A DNA stretch of 64,000 bases from Parus major (GCF_001522545.3 NC_031774.1:25429824-25493823), one strand, 5' to 3'. Shown: positions 1 through 15,500, counted from the stretch's first letter. Program-made: numbers and translations. Notes: a model not told the origin generated them from the sequence alone.

Positions 1-1749
1 CTAGGGATAAAATGTCCAATCAATCCAACATCCTCATCCTTTCTTCATCCCCTCCCCTGAACAGCAACAACCTACTCCATCAGTTTAGTTGTGCAAGAAA
101 TTTCTGTTTAAAGTTCACATGAAATGTACTTTATTCCTATCTTCTAAGAGTGATGCTAGTTCACTGTAACACATACCTAGAAATAAATACATTTATGTAG
201 CTGTGGATCTGACCACAAAACACTTCTATTTCTTCAGAGAGCCAGAGAAAATCCATCTCTACTTCTATACATGCTTCATGCATTCATCCTTCAAATTCTA
301 CAGGAACACAAAGCAAAATACTACAACCCCATCTAGGCAAAATATTTTACCTTATCACCATGATGTATTTCAATTTGTCTGCCTTAAGACCAAGTTAGCA
401 TATTGTCACAGAGACTGAGGAAAAGGCTGTGCTCTCAACAAAACTAGAAAAACCAAATAAAGCCACTGAAACTATCCTGCTCTTCTCGCTGAAGGAGGAT
501 ATTTCTAATGGCATGGGATCACATGGCTCCAATGTGTCTGGAGCATCACCCCTGGAAGCTACATGTGGTAGGAACTCTGGCAGGAGTCCATCCCTGCAGT
601 CCTGTGCTCCTGCAAAGCAAGGTAAGGCAGAGTCAGAAGATCAGCAGCTTCCTAGATCCTCTCACTACAGATCCTTCCTAGATCCTATACTACAGTAGTC
701 ACAATACAGGAGCTTGTATTCTTTCTCCTGGTGGCTTTCCTGATTAAGCTAGTCTCTAGTACTAAGCTGGTCAGTAGTGTATAAAGTGGTATTGACTGCA
801 GACACTACCCACAAACAAACACACAGTACTAATTCTGCAGCCTTTTTCTTAACACTTGCAATCTCCATAGACTAATTTTTGTTCAATCAAAAATGAATTC
901 CATAGAAAATAGTTACTCTGCAGATGTACAGTCACACAGGTAGGTGCAGCATCAAGTTTCACAGCTCTACTGAAGTGCACAGAGATGCACTAAGGTTAAT
1001 TTGGCTCCTAATTTAGGTCTAACAGAAATAAAGTTGGTATGCTTGAATGACAGGAAAACCACCTAAGAATTAAAAAAAAAATAAAAAAAAAATAAATGAA
1101 GTCCTCAGAACAATTTAACTATGTCAGGACATCCCTGATACAGGCCTAGAAACCTGGCAAGGTAAAGGTGATGTTCTGCCATTACTTAAAATAGCATCAT
1201 TGTTGTCCCATGGAAGAGCCCTGACAAAGTTCATGGAAATTGCACCTCAGAATAGAACAGATGTGGAAAGATGAGAGGTCCAGAAAGATGTGAAGTATTA
1301 AACCTGACAACCTACAAATATATGATTTTAAAAAAAGAAGCTAAGGCTTTTCTTGGATAACCCACAAAACTGAACATGGAAGTGTGACTAAAACCTTAAC
1401 TGGGAGACAATATCCAAACTATTTCCCTTCCCACCCCTATTGCAAGGATGTTAAAGCACTTTTTGGCTTGCTCTGTCTCAGAAGGCATTAGTGCTGCCAC
1501 TTACTGAGACTTAACAAAAAAAGTGCTCAAAACTACAGTACCTTTGATGTGTAGGGTCTTTCCTATGACAAATGGAATACAAATCAATTCCTGCTCATAC
1601 ACACAGACCAGAACTGACTGCCAAATTTGATTTTAGGAAAGAATCGGCCCTCCCTGGAAGACACAAGTTCACAGGGCCAAAGACTTGCCTTCTTTTAAGG
1701 TACTGATAAACATCAGTTGTAAGTAGACAGTATGTTCAATTTTGACTGT
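1..1749. other. Downstream flank of EHD4, no gene recognised
   Basis: AT-rich sequence with only short chance open frames (71 and 89 codons on the plus strand at 203-418 and 429-698) that show no family resemblance. There is an A-rich run at 1072-1096. It may include a distal EHD4 3' UTR. Confidence 0.6.
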
Positions 1750-2983
1750 GTGTTGCTGGAAAATAAATGTTTATTAAGCATCCATTCCTTTCATGGATTG
1801 TTTTCAATAAAGGAGTAATATTTGAGGGAATGAGTCTATCATTTATTACAATCAATGTAACAGTTCCTGTTAGCCTCCCCATCCTTCAAATCTGCTGCCA
1901 TGGGAATTGAATCTCTCTTTTGTGGTTGTCAACCACGTGTTGGCAAAAGAATTAAAAACTTCTCTTAAATATATATTAAAAAATACACAGACTGTATAAC
2001 TGTATAATTAGCTGTAAATAGAAATTAAATACCAAGGAAAATATCCTGAGACAATCTAACGTGCTTTGAAAAGGCTGACTTTGAGCAATACACTTTTTCT
2101 GAATAGAAAGTGCAGCTTAATTTCAATGCAAAGGTGGGGTTCTTTTTTAGCTTAAGAAACCATTCTGCTGTCACTTTGAACCATTCAGAAATTCATTGTC
2201 TGCAGAGAAGCTAAGCTTAAACCGCAAAGGAAATTATAAATCCAAGGAACAAAGCAGATCTCAGTTCTTCCAATGATAACACTGAATGCATAGTGCTGTG
2301 TAAAACTGAAGAAGCTGCTCTTCAGATAAGACACAATGACAGATCAAAAAAGTAATCTTAGTATTTTGCAGTTCTAGGTAGAATTGGAAGTTTTAAAACA
2401 AGCTTGCCCATATTCTGAGCAGGTACAAGACTCTCCTCATCACTCTTCTATTTTTTTCTAAATCTAATTAAATAATAAAAGGAAAAAAAGAAATTCCTTT
2501 TATATCAGCCTTTTCTTTGACTATATAGAGATGCTGACATTCACTCAATGGCTTAAGTACATTTCTAGCATCTAAATATTCCTTGCATAGGCAGGTGAAT
2601 TTAACATTTTGAGCTTCAGTGTGCTATTTAGAATAGTTTGGAGACACTTAAGGTTGATCAGTATTTAGGTTTGGTGAAGGTCAGCAACTTTTATACATGA
2701 CATTTTCTGTTTTATGGTTGTAAAGGCAGTGAGATGTGGACACAGGAGTACAACATCATTTTCACCTTATGACAGAGCTATTATAAGGCACTTGTGATAA
2801 GCATGTCTGAGTGAAGGTCAGAAGGGACAGCGACATGAATGTTTCCCTGCTGCCATGCTTATAACTTCAGTAGCTTGCATGAAATGTGCTGTGAGGTTAA
2901 AGGATCTAAGCTTAACTTCAAATTTTGGTGTTTTCCACACCTTTCCTGTGGGATTTTCAAAATCCTCATTCTCCTTGTACTGT
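1750..2983 (-). other. EHD4: Probable EHD4 3' UTR with poly(A) signals
   Basis: No coding sequence is seen after the stop. Two minus-strand AATAAA hexamers lie at 1847-1842 and 1775-1770, predicting a 3' UTR of about 1.1-1.2 kb. Another hexamer at 135-130 would extend it by a further 1.6 kb. The end point is inferred only from the hexamers. Confidence 0.5.
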
Positions 2984-3520
2984 TCATTCTGCTGTCTGGA
3001 AAGGTTTCCTGTGAGATGGTGGCACCAGGTGGGAAGGTAGCGTGCCAGGCAGTTCATATCCATCCAGTTTAATCTTGATGAGATGTTTTGCTAATGCAAA
3101 CTCTTCATCATCCAACATCCCATCGCCATCACAGTCTGCAAGTTTCCAGATCTTGCCCAAGACGCTGTTGGGTAGTTTAGAAGTCACCATCTCCTTCTTT
3201 GCACTAATCCCAGATATTTTGCCATTGATTGGTGACAGAGTGTAGAAGATCTCATCGTAAGCAGGTTTATCTTTGGCAACAACCCACTCCTCTTCATCAG
3301 CTCCTTCCTTAGCACCTTCGCCGTATCCATGGCCAAAAGGTCCTGCCATGGTGCCATCAAATGCTCCACCGTGTACCATCTCTGTGGGCATGTTGCTCTC
3401 TTCCTGTCTGATTAGGTTCATCAGGGAGGCAATTTTGTTGGCCAGCATGTTATCCACAGTTTCAATTAGCTTTGGTTTCAAAGAATGAAATTTAGTGAAG
3501 TCACAATTCTCCAACTGCTC
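2984..3520 (-). CDS. EHD4: EHD4 coding exon 6 (EH domain, stop codon)
   Basis: Encodes residues 364-541: the end of the stalk, an acidic linker ([11 protein letters not shown]) and the EH domain, which binds NPF-containing partners. The EF-hand loop [12 protein letters not shown] begins at residue 492. The acceptor is TCACAG|GAGCAG and the stop is at 2984-2986. The tail ends [11 protein letters not shown]. Confidence 0.96.
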   Translation of the reverse strand, partial: EQLENCDFTKFHSLKPKLIETVDNMLANKIASLMNLIRQEESNMPTEMVHGGAFDGTMAGPFGHGYGEGAKEGADEEEWVVAKDKPAYDEIFYTLSPINGKISGISAKKEMVTSKLPNSVLGKIWKLADCDGDGMLDDEEFALAKHLIKIKLDGYELPGTLPSHLVPPSHRKPFQTAE

Positions 3521-6500
3521 CTGTGAATGACACAGTGACAGTAGTTAAAAACTATTCCAATACATTGAAAAGTTTACAGAATGAGCGTCAAAATATTAAA
3601 ATAATCAAGTATTAATTAAATTGAAGTATCTTTTGAAGCTTTTTCTATAGCTGAAACTCCTCTTGAAGGAGAAACAAAAGTGACACATATGTACTGTACA
3701 ACAAATATATTTCATCAAACACAGTAAGAAAATTTTGCAACAGTGTATGAGTTTGTCTATTAAATTACATTTACAATACAATTTTCAAAGTGCAGTGGAT
3801 AAAACCACAGCAGTTGATGAATGTTACCCAGAAACTTTCCATTTGATGATTATTTTCCAAAACATAAAAGAAAGCAATTAAATCCTCAGTCCTGCTAGCA
3901 CTTTTGCAAGTGTTTAAAGTTAAAAATAAAATCAAATGTTTGCAGGACTGATCTGATTTTCTAGATTAGACTTCTTGGTTGTGGTTAGGTCAGGAAGAAG
4001 TGTCCTCTACCAATAAAGAAAAACTGAGTTAACAGCAGCAGTGTTTTATAGCAGTGCTGCCAGAACTCACTAAGTCAGATGGACCCTGCAGAATTTGTGG
4101 AGTTTTCATCCTCCTAGCACCAATGAGATGTTCACCTAGGTAATATGTACTATTCCAACACAAGCCCATGCATGTTTTACACCACAGTGTTGGAAAATTA
4201 AAAATGCTTTAGGCAAGTATTACATTTTTTCTACATACAAAATGCTTGCCAAGAAGAGAAAGTTACAGTGGAAAAGGTTAAAAAAACCCAAACATCACCA
4301 CCACCACCTCCCACCTTCTGTAAAACAATGTTAAATTGCTTTAACAAATCCCATCTATCACCTCAAGGAGCTGCTCCATTACATATTAAAATTATGACAT
4401 GAACTAAAGAAACCTGGAGCACTGAGTAAAAACAGCCAACCAACAACTCTGTTCAGGTGACATTTATACACAATCACCTGATTTACAGCACCTGATCAGA
4501 GTAAATTTATGTAGTGCAATAAATCTCAGGAAGCAAAGGTCAACTTGCTATCGGTTTTGGCACAATTTCGTTTTCACACAATTTTGCTCCTCGTTACCGA
4601 AGTGACTGATCTCTCCTTGCTGCCATCTGCTGCTGAGGCTTATCTGACAGATACGCTAAGTTTGAAAGTTTCATTCAAACTTTGTTTCAACATTCAGATC
4701 TTACATTCTGCATCACAAACAAAAGCAGCAAGGGAAGAAAGAGTCAACCTTTGCCACAAAATCCCCTTTCAAAGCCTAACTCATGAAACCCTTCCAACAA
4801 TCCTGCCTGTGAAAACTTGGCTAAAATACATCTTGTGCTTCACCTGTGATTTGCTATCTCATGCCAATAGTTGATTCCTGGGTTAAATATCTTAGCTTAT
4901 GAAAGAAACTTGTGCCTTCCTACAGATAATCAGGTAATCATCACTCCTGATGATTAGCTGTGCAACTACCATATATATTGTCAGAATGACACGTCTGGCA
5001 AACATCCTCTATCACACTCATGGCTAGTTCATAGTCAGAGCAAACTGCAGGCTCCTGATACCTTGTTCTTTAGCTTTCAAGCTCAATTATCCTCTAATTC
5101 AAAGTCCATTTAAGAAGCCTATGATCTGAGATACAAAAATTGCCAGTTGATGCTTGAAATCACAGATAACACAGCATTAGTTGTTTTTCCCAAGGATATT
5201 TTCTAAAAAACTTATCTCAAATAAGAGACCAGAAATAAACAGAAAGTGACAGAAAATTGGTTGAAAGACTGCAGGAAGTCCAAAAGAGGAAGAGACAAAA
5301 TGTATTTAAAAATTAGTTGTGGTTATAAACCAAGAACTTCTCTCTCCTTCACAGAATACAATCTTTACAAGACAGGAAAAAAGCAAAAGACTATTTTCAG
5401 AAGCAAAAGGTTTTAAGCTGGACTTTTAAAGTAACACATTGCCTTTATTATTCATTGGGAAACAGTACCAGAAAAACAGGAACAAAGTAGAGTAAAAATG
5501 AATTTATGACTAAGGATATCTTCACCTACACAAATATTTGATACCATTCCCAAAATGATAAATATAACCACATTTAGGATTCAAAACAAGAAGCCCTTCC
5601 CTTAATCTCTGAGTGTTCACTGCCAATTTATTTGCACAAAGCCTTTAGTACTTTCTGCCAGGAGACACCAAGTACTGACTAAAAGGACAGAAGGTCAGAT
5701 TCCTTATTCCTTATTTTCACATTCTTTATGTAGTCCTGTATCAGTGAATGCACTCTAAGCAGGTTACCACTCTTTCGTTCTGTACCACTTCCAAGTCACT
5801 GTAATGTCTTATCAGTCAAATGACTGTCACCTCAACTGCTCTACTGCCAAAGACTCTAAACTGTAATGCTGAGGTGCCCTGTTCTACCTTTTCCAATCTG
5901 GCAATCCTGTTACAAAGTTAAGAGTTATTCCAGTGAAATGGTAATCTACCATCTTACCTGCATTTTCTTGACTTCAGGGAAGTCCCCTGCTGAGATATGG
6001 TATTCCCTTTGCAGCTGGATGTAGATCTCTGGCAACTTGTTGATAAGTTCCTTCTTCTTGTTCTCCTTCCCAAATACAGAGGGCATCTCTTTTTTCAGAT
6101 AGCTGATGATATAAGCATGAACCTAAAAAGAAGCAAAACTGAAATCAGAACTACTGTTTACCGACACTTAACGGTAGTGTTCCTCACCTTGGTCATAAAA
6201 AGAAAACAGAAATATGTTTCCCTAAGGAAAGATATTATCAACTGTTTCTGGAACTTTGTGTTTACATGAACAGTTAGCTATCAGTTAGTTATTATTAGCT
6301 TTTGCTGCTTTCAGCATTCCTTTGAGGGGCAGAGAGAAAGGAAACACATTTCAAAGAAATACAGATGCACGCTTGCTGTTTTAAGGAGAAGCCTGGTACA
6401 GCATTCTGTGAGTACCAGCAGCAAGAGAAAAAGCAAGACCCCAGAACCCATGTCCTGACACTATACACAGAGCTCCAGCCATACTGCTCAACCTCTGTGA

Positions 6501-9500
6501 TTTGTAACTCATCTGCCATTGTGGGAATCAATGGGATAACTCCTCCAGTAACCCAAGTATGCTAAGTGCCAGGGTGTCTATTTGAAGTGATATTGCATTC
6601 CCACCTATTTACTCACAGAAAAGTGAGTACCTATAGTCTGTATTTATGCAACTGCCTATGCAGATGACAGAGGAGCCAGTTCCAATAGCAGCAGTGTGCC
6701 GTGGGGCTGCCTTGTGAAGCCCTAGGGAGAGAAGCAGAGCCTTTCCAGCTAAGGAAAGACATTAATTTAGGATGCCTTTAAACACATTGACTTTTGCATT
6801 GCTGTCAAATTTCCTATCCTTCCCACCTTCCTTATGCCCTTATTCTGAACCATTCATCTCCTCCCCTTTGCCACTCTCCCACCACCTTTCCCCACCAAAA
6901 GGATCTGTTTGGCCACAGAGCAAGTGATCAGTTCCAGAACAGAAACAGTGGTTGCGCTTCCTAACTGAGGTGAGTTCACCTATCCAGCTCATTGTGTGGA
7001 CACTGATGCTCATTTTGCACACAAGAGGGAAGGCACCAGGGCAGAGCCTTCTCTTAGATGTGGCTACCACAACTTGATGTTATCAAACTGCTCTCCTAAG
7101 CTCTGACCTGGCCAGGACCATGGCAAACAAATGTCTTCCCACAACAGCACGTCTTTACAGATCTCAGGTCCTTGTTCACTTAAAAATAATGTAGCTGTCC
7201 ACAAAACAGAAGTTACTTACAATTTTCACATACACAGAAAAAAAAAGAGTTAAAAATCAGGAATGTCTATCAGACTGTTGAGCAATAAACAGGTAAAATT
7301 TTGAAAACTGAAGGAAGACAAACTACCATAAAAAAGCATCAGTAAAACAAATGATTGCTTCGGTGTTGTATAATACTTAATACCTACCAAACCATGACAG
7401 AATGTGCATTATAGCATTCTACACAAACCTTGCACAATCTGCACATGGCAATTGCTTGCCCTTTCATTTCCCTACTTGTTAAGGAGGAAACAGAAAATAA
7501 ATCTTTGCTTTTAAAAGAAAAGTGATGTAGGCGCTTTTTATGTGCACATCTTAAGTTCACAACTTTCACACAACAATGCTTCCTTATATCCAAAAAGAGT
7601 TATGCATTTTAATGGCAAATAAATTTACATTTCTTTAGAGGAGAAAAAACTCCAGCATAAAGAAGCATAAACCCATGAAATTTTCCAAGAGTATAGATAC
7701 GAGTATTTCTCCAGAACTACAGAATGGATTCAGTAAGGGTATTTTTTAGAGCATTTATAAATAATTGTAAGTAATTTTATGGATCTTATGTTTAAAATAA
7801 TATTTCCATCAAACCCAGAAGAATATGTTTATAATTCATAAGCACTAACAGTTTCACATGTGTACTCTAAAGTGGCCTAAGGTCTGCCAGTAAGCACATG
7901 TGTTTCTTGTAGATAAGAACAGTCCCCATATTCAAAATGGGATAGTGAGTCACAGGACTTAGGGGGGAAGAAAAAAAAAAAGCCTAATGCCCAAATTTGA
8001 CAGCATGTTAAAAGTTTGCTTTTGTTTCTAGTTAGTTACTGTAAATGCTTTAGAAAACATTAAGAAGAGGGTAGCACAAAAATAGGATAAAATAAACCCC
8101 AAATTCAATGCTGTAAAAAGCAATTTTTGACTCTCAGTACTTGGAGAGCAGTTTGGAAGGCAGAAAAATGACGCTGGATTACATTGCTGCTTTCCTGCAG
8201 ATAAACAGTTTATTCCCCTTCCGTGACTGTCTAACATATCCCTACAAGCACTGCGCTCTGTATTTACCTTAATCCGTTTTTATTTTACATTTCATAGGAA
8301 TATCTAAAAATTACTCAACTGACACTCTTTCAATGCCAAAATTATTGTAACAAATGAAAACAAAATGCTGCCAACATTTACAAAACAGACTGGATCTGAG
8401 TTTGCTCTGGGATCAGAGTAACTTTTAACACAACATCATTGTGATTTTAAATGGAATTTTCGGGGTGCCATAAAGCTCAGGCCACAAAAAAATCTCCAAA
8501 CCAACAGCCCCCCTGCAGCCCCAAAAAATAACCCCACCAAAAAAAAACCCCAAAAGTCTGTCTTCATATTCAGGAAGTTAAATAAGCCAACACAGGATGT
8601 GGTACGCACCCCCAAACAAGTATTCATATACCAATGGAATTGCAAGTCGTCTTATTTTTGATTAGAAGTTCACATTAAAATGTGTTTCAAGGAAAATGCA
8701 TCGATAACTGCATGGGAAATTAGAATTCCTGTCTGCTCCCAATAGCTTTCTCCCCAAGTGACTACCTTTTCCTTGAAAAACTGACAATTCAATCCAAGAT
8801 TTAAAACTGTGCTAAAAATAAGTTTATAGCAAGAGAAAAATTGGGAAGGTTAAGAAAGGACATGCTGAGAGCAGCAGAGATTGCTCATTCAATTTTGTTC
8901 TCTTTTCTTACCTTTGCAAGTCTTGCCCTTTTAATCAGATCATTGAGTTTCCTCACAGCAGCCTTCTGCGGGAGACTCTGGATATCCCTGAAAAGATCCT
9001 GTGCCTCGGCTTCAAAGAGTCTTCGATTGTCTGTGTTTCGGAGAGGATGGGCCCAGAAGGAGCCGATGTAGACCCGCAGGACCTCTGGCGTGTCGATCAC
9101 CTTTCCCAGGGACCACATCAGAGCACCGTAGACCCTCATCAGCTGCTGCGTGTCCACTTGGTCAGCCTTATTAAGCACCACTCGAATCTTGTCATCCTGG
9201 CCCCGGAACGCCTTAATGGCCTCTGAAAACTCATCAGATATATCCAGCTTATGGGCATCAAAAAGGAGGATGATTCGGTCAACCCTCTCAGCAAACCACT
9301 GGAGAACTTGGCAGAAGTCGTAGCCTGAAAGAAGAACACACGGTTACAGTTTTACCATTCAGAAAAGTGAGTCTTGGAGAAGGCAGGGCTGGGGATAGAG
9401 CACAAGAAGATAACAGCCTCAACCTGGGGGCAAAAAAGAGATTTATTACTAAAGAGGAAAGTATCTGTGGACAGGGAGGTCAGGACAACTGTATCCTGCA

Positions 9501-12500
9501 TTTCCTTGGACCAGTCTCACTATTACCGCCTTTTGTTTTTTATCACTGCTATGTTTTCTGTCTCACACCCACATTTGCCTCTTTCCAGGAGTCTGGTTCC
9601 AGCTCAGCACCCAAACTGAACAGGACTGTGGGGCTCTGATCACAATCTCTCCTCATCACTGCCAATATTGGTCACCTTGGTAGCACTGCTTATCTGAATT
9701 ATCAAGGAAAATGGTGCATGTGCAACCATTTTTGCAATTGCAAGCATTCCAGTGCAGGTCAGCAACCAGAAGTACTTGGATCTTAAAATCATTTTCAAAC
9801 TCAGCTCTCTGTACCTTGCAGAATTTGCTGTTATTTTTGCCACGGCAGACTAACAAAGTACAATTTACAAGTAACATGACTTCATTGCTGATGGCTTTAA
9901 GGACATGGCAGGTTACAGAACATGAGCAGTGACCTTTCTGATCACCTGAAACAAGCTTTATCACGTTCTAAAGGAAAGCCTATTCATAGTAGCTGTCTAA
10001 TTGCTTTTACAGGTTCAGCTGGTACCTAATCCAGACAACAAACTATTCAGGAACTCCTTATTCAGAAGTGACACATCTAATCCATAGAGTCACCACTGGT
10101 GATGCAGCTTCGGGTTTGGCATGGATGTGACTCATCTAGTATGAGTAAGGAACAGCAAAGATTGTACTGGGAGCTTTTTGCTTTTTTAAAAAAAACAACA
10201 TCCATTTTCCCCTGAACTCTTTACCCATACTTTTTGAAACACTTGCCTTCAAAGCACCCAAGCATGAATGAAACACCCTCTCCCTTCCTAAAAGGGGTTC
10301 ATCCCTACATCCTGCCACTCGTTTTTCCTTCCAAATCTTGCAGACCACACAGACATTTCTGTCTGCAAGGGCGTGAACATCACCAGGGATGCCACAGAAG
10401 CAGGACAGGGCTGGGCATTGTGTGACCGGGGGACAATGCTGGCACACGTCTGCACATTCTCCTCCAGACACTTACACTGCCCCTGAACTGACAGGCAGGA
10501 AGCTTCTGGCACATCCTCCTGCTGACAACAGGAGCGGGAAAGGTGTGTCTAGAGACATCTTTGAACGTTGCCCTCTGTGTATATTTTTGACCCTTCAAGA
10601 AATCAGCTCCCTCATCTGTGGCCTGGATGCTTTCCAGAGTTAAAAATAGAGTATGCTGGGAAATTGTGCATGCCCTCTAATTTTACATAGTCCCTTTACT
10701 GTTTTCATGCATGTTAAAATGAAAGCTAATATTTGAGTTCTCTCTTGGTTTCAGAAGGCTTCAACTTACTCCTAGTCATACCTGTCAATTCACTCATAGG
10801 TAAATAGTTAAGCAGTAGCTAACGAGATGGGAAAAAACCACTAACAGCAAAGAGACAAGGTCTTACTCTGAGGCCCTGCAATGTTGATTCTTCCATCAAA
10901 TATTTTTAATAAGAAAAGCTGCAGCTTATAAATGTTAGACACAAGCTAAAGTTCTAGAAAGCAGAACCCTCTCTGACTGAGACACATTCAGAAACAAGAA
11001 AGCATCTTGTATAATCCTACTTATTTGCACACAATAATTTAGAACATCATCAAAGCAACTCAAACTTCAAAACGTGCTAAATTAGACTTACAGCATAAAT
11101 ATGTTTAAGTCAGACTGACTCCTTCAGGAAGTAGGTCAGACAAAGCTTGCTGTGTGCAGCATCACAGGAGAAGTCAAGTTTGTGCTCCACAAAACCACCT
11201 ATATGCAAACTGCATTAGCAGCCCAAAAGCCATTTACAGGAAATGTATCTGACAGTGCAATGTTTCAGAGTGTTGTAATTTCTAATCATGACAGTGTGGA
11301 ATATGAGCATGTAATAAATGCCTGTGTGCTTGTAGATGATTTCTTGTATGCTGATGTCTAAGCATATGAAAACTTTATTTAACCTGCCCTCAAAGCCTGG
11401 GACACTAAGAGAACAGTGCTCTAAAGCCAACTCCCAAAACCTCATATTTGGTACAACCACACAACTATGAGTAATAAAGAGACAAAACATCACTGGACAC
11501 AGAATCCAGAAGCATCTGGTAGACCAGTTTACTAGGTACACATAATTAAGATTATAGTCCTAAGAAATGAGTCCCTTATTCTGTCAGTTTATTATAAAGA
11601 CAAGACTATTGTTGCATAGCCATCATATATTTTGTGCTTGTATCAAGATTTCCTCAAAAAATCGATTTTCCTCAAAAAATTCTAGGTGTGACATGTTAAA
11701 GAATTGTTTATTTCCTCTGACAGAGACATGAAACACAAGTTTCCATTTCTTAAGCAAAAGTCTGAAAACAGAGGGCAGCAAAAGCCACACCCTGCATCAC
11801 TACCATTTACAACTCCACAGAAAAGTGACATGCACTTAAATGCATCTGAGGAATGCAAGGAAGAAAGTTGTTTACATTATACTGTTCTGTTTAAATAATT
11901 TCTCAAGACAGGCTAATGTTTAAAACAGCTTGATAAACAGTGCTCAGTTCTCTGCAGAATTTTCATATTATTAAAAATATTCTCATTTGCTCTTTCTCCT
12001 TCTACCATTTGACTTCCTCTTTTGACTGTATTATTTTAAGGCATGACTGAACAACCTGAAAAAGCAACTCCAGCAACTGTGTCCACAATAAACCCACCTT
12101 ATTTATAGCCCCACCCCTGAATTTTTCAGACATCACCCACCTACAGCTATTATGAAACATTTCTTCATTCATGAACTTCAGTAGTATATATGAGTCATTA
12201 TTACTTCATGGAAAGCAATTAAAATGGTGAAAATACAGCTTTTTCTCAGGAGTGACAGAGCACTAATTAGTCAACAGACCATGCAACTGTAGCCATTTGC
12301 AGCCCTAGCAGCAGGATGACAGAAATACCAACCCCCACCAGCTTCCAAGAGAAAAAATTCCAAAGTGACATCCAGCCTTACAATATAGGTTGTACAGGGC
12401 TTGCAGTACAAAAGCATGGGACAGACCACTAAAACAGGCTCCCCAAAGATTAGGATGCTGGTTTGCCCAGTAGAGCAGAAAAAATGTAGTGAGCTTGGTT

Positions 12501-15500
12501 ACTATAAACCTCTGCAGCTCACCTCTGCTGATGCGCTGCTTCTCTCCAGAGAGGATGCCAGGGCTGTCAATGATACTGATGCTCTTCAGGACCTCGTTTG
12601 GTAGCTGAGAACACATGAACCTGCAGGAAAGGAGGGAAAAAACCCATTAACAATAGCTCTAGCTCATATGCATATTGTCCCTTGAGAGCTCCCCATTATA
12701 TATATGATTTTAGAAAGACTCAAGTGAGATGCAAAAAAGTTTCTGAATCCTGGCAATCCTCTGTGTTTTGCAATCATACACGTTAAAGAAAAATTATGAA
12801 GGGAGCTTCTCAAAAAAGATAACACATGGAAACCTTGTAGAACTGTACTGACTGATAGTGATAGATACATAGATAAGTGCTGATAAGACTTCAAATTTTG
12901 CAAGAGCTGACAACTTGGGCTTTAAATGCAACATTAAAAAGACTTCATCAAACCACCTTTTGCTAGGACCAAAATTAGTACACACAAGAGAAAATTCTTC
13001 ACATACTCCAGCTAATGTCCAAACTGAATGACTGAAAGAGGGAGCAAGCAGAAAGCCATACTGACAATATGTTTATGTCCCAGTCCCTGCCACATCTCCC
13101 TCTTGCCTGATTTAGCGGTGTTTGAAGGATCCCTACTCCCTAACCCACCACTCTCCTCAGCTGGGGCACCAGTGAAAAACACCAGTGTTTCTCCCACAAA
13201 CCCAGCCAAAAAACTATCCCACTGCCAGAAGCAAGAGTTCAAGTTACACACAGTGTGCTCTAAACAATAACCTCCTGCCTCTGCAACAGGAGGCAAATTC
13301 AATAGTGGTATTAGGTAAAAATAAATAATTCACGAGGACTCTGAGAGCCATGCAGAACACTTGGTGTGTTACATGCAAGCTACAATCATGCTTCTGGGAT
13401 AGTTAATGACTGAAGAACTTCACTGCCCTTCATCATAACCTGCCTTAAAGAGATTTGCATAAGAGTTTAATCTTCTTATCAGGGAGCAGCTCAAGATACT
13501 AAGGAGCACACAGAGTAACCCACCCTCCTGTGAGGCTGCCCCACACAGGGTTAAGCTGCAGCCTCAGGCTCCAAGATGGGGCTGCCCTGCCTCAACCCAG
13601 GGCTTCACACTGCCTCAAAAACCAGGGTATTACAGACAGGAAACCATAGCTGTGCCAAGATCAAATGAGACCTTTAAGGCCTTGGATGATCTGAGTCAGG
13701 AAGAGTTCAGCCAGTCAAATATCACAAAATGTAAACTATATCAAAGTCTAGATGGTATTTTATACAACATAAATTATTCAAAGGAAATTGGGAAGAAAAG
13801 AAGTCCTAACCCCTCGCTTCACCTTGCACCTGCAAGAGACCCTGTAGCAATGAGCCTTTAACAAAAGCACACAGTGTGCCTTCCTAGATGGAACAGAAAT
13901 GGCAGCAACACCTGCACCTCTCCCTTAGACCCAAAGGGTCATAAGGAAACAGCAGCCATCTGAGCCTGCTAGAAACAGAGGGTATGGAAACATCATGTAA
14001 AATGTATTGTTTGTTTCAGTGGGTAAAGAATATATTTTCTATATTACATATATATTCTATATATATATAGAATATATTTTCTATACCAGGTATAGAAAAT
14101 ACCTCATATCTGAAGAAAACTCTTCCTCTTGAAAATTTTCTACTAGCTTAAGAAATATTTTTGAAAGAGCAGTGAGGTACTATCTGAGAAAATTACATTA
14201 TTTGAACTTGCCAAAACCTAAAGGCAGTGCTATGTGAAAGCAAACACATTACGTGGAAACGTAATGGATGTGCACAAGTGACAAAGAAAATACAATTAAT
14301 CATGTGAGCCATTACAAAAATAGTCATCACTAGTATGTATGAAGTAGCTTTCATAAATTTGGAAGTGTGAAGACTGAATTTTCTTGTATACCTTTTCTTA
14401 TCACTCTCATCCAACCTTAGAAAGTCCAGTGCTTGCTCAGTATCAGCAAGATGTTTCTAGACCTATCTCATGGGAAGAAAGGCACTGTTATGCCAGCTGA
14501 ACAATACAGCAGTGTCTTGAGTCAGGCACCATCCAAACTGGGAAAGACTACGTGAGAAAATGGAGAATTACAGGCCTCAGAAATGCAGACACTGCCATCT
14601 TTGCAGCAGTCATTAGTGGCAATGGGAGGAGGACAGCACATGTTAAACACATAGGAAATAGGAGCATGAACTCAGAATTAACTGCTTGTTAGCTTCTAGA
14701 ACATGTCCGTAAGATAAAGATGAAAGATGGGTTAAAAATCTTGCCTCAAACTAATACTTTAGACAACTTAAAACAGTAATGATAGTGGTATTTGAATATC
14801 TCTTTTCAACACTGAGACTTATTTCTTAACATATCACTTCATGCAGGTCATGTAAGTGCTGCATCATAAAAAGCAAAACTACCTACTATCTACCTGAATG
14901 ACAGACTTAAAAAAGGGCTGCAAAAACAGTTGTATGAATGAGATGACTGTAATTTCTTATAACACATCAAAACAGACCAGGACTATACATTTTTTCTCAG
15001 CAGCACACATTTATTTACATGCTTTTCTGGTATAATGCAGTATTCTTCCCTCACCAGCATCCAAGGGCACACTAGGTCCTGTTCTCCTTCCATTTCCTCC
15101 CCAACTTTTCTTAAAAGTATAAGGGTAAGTAAGAGATCAATAGAAGAACACCTCCCACAAGCAGTGAGATACAGGGGGAAATTAGAAGGGGTCATGGAAA
15201 AAGACAAAAGCAAGGTAACATCAATAAATTACTGCAGCTAATTACTAAGTACAAGCCTTGATTGTGATACCATGTTCTTGTTTGTTTCATTTTTTCCATT
15301 ACCTCAGTCCCTGTTTCCTGTCATTTTGATTGTTACACTTGGATGAAAAGGGCACTCAACTTCACAGTCTAAGTGTTCACAGCCTTAAGTTCCTCCATAA
15401 AACAAAACACTAGGATTGGGAAAGCATTTAAAAAACAAAATGGGGAGGGGGATGGAAGGAAGTAGACAAAAGTCTTTTAAGGCAGGAGTGAAAAATGCAG

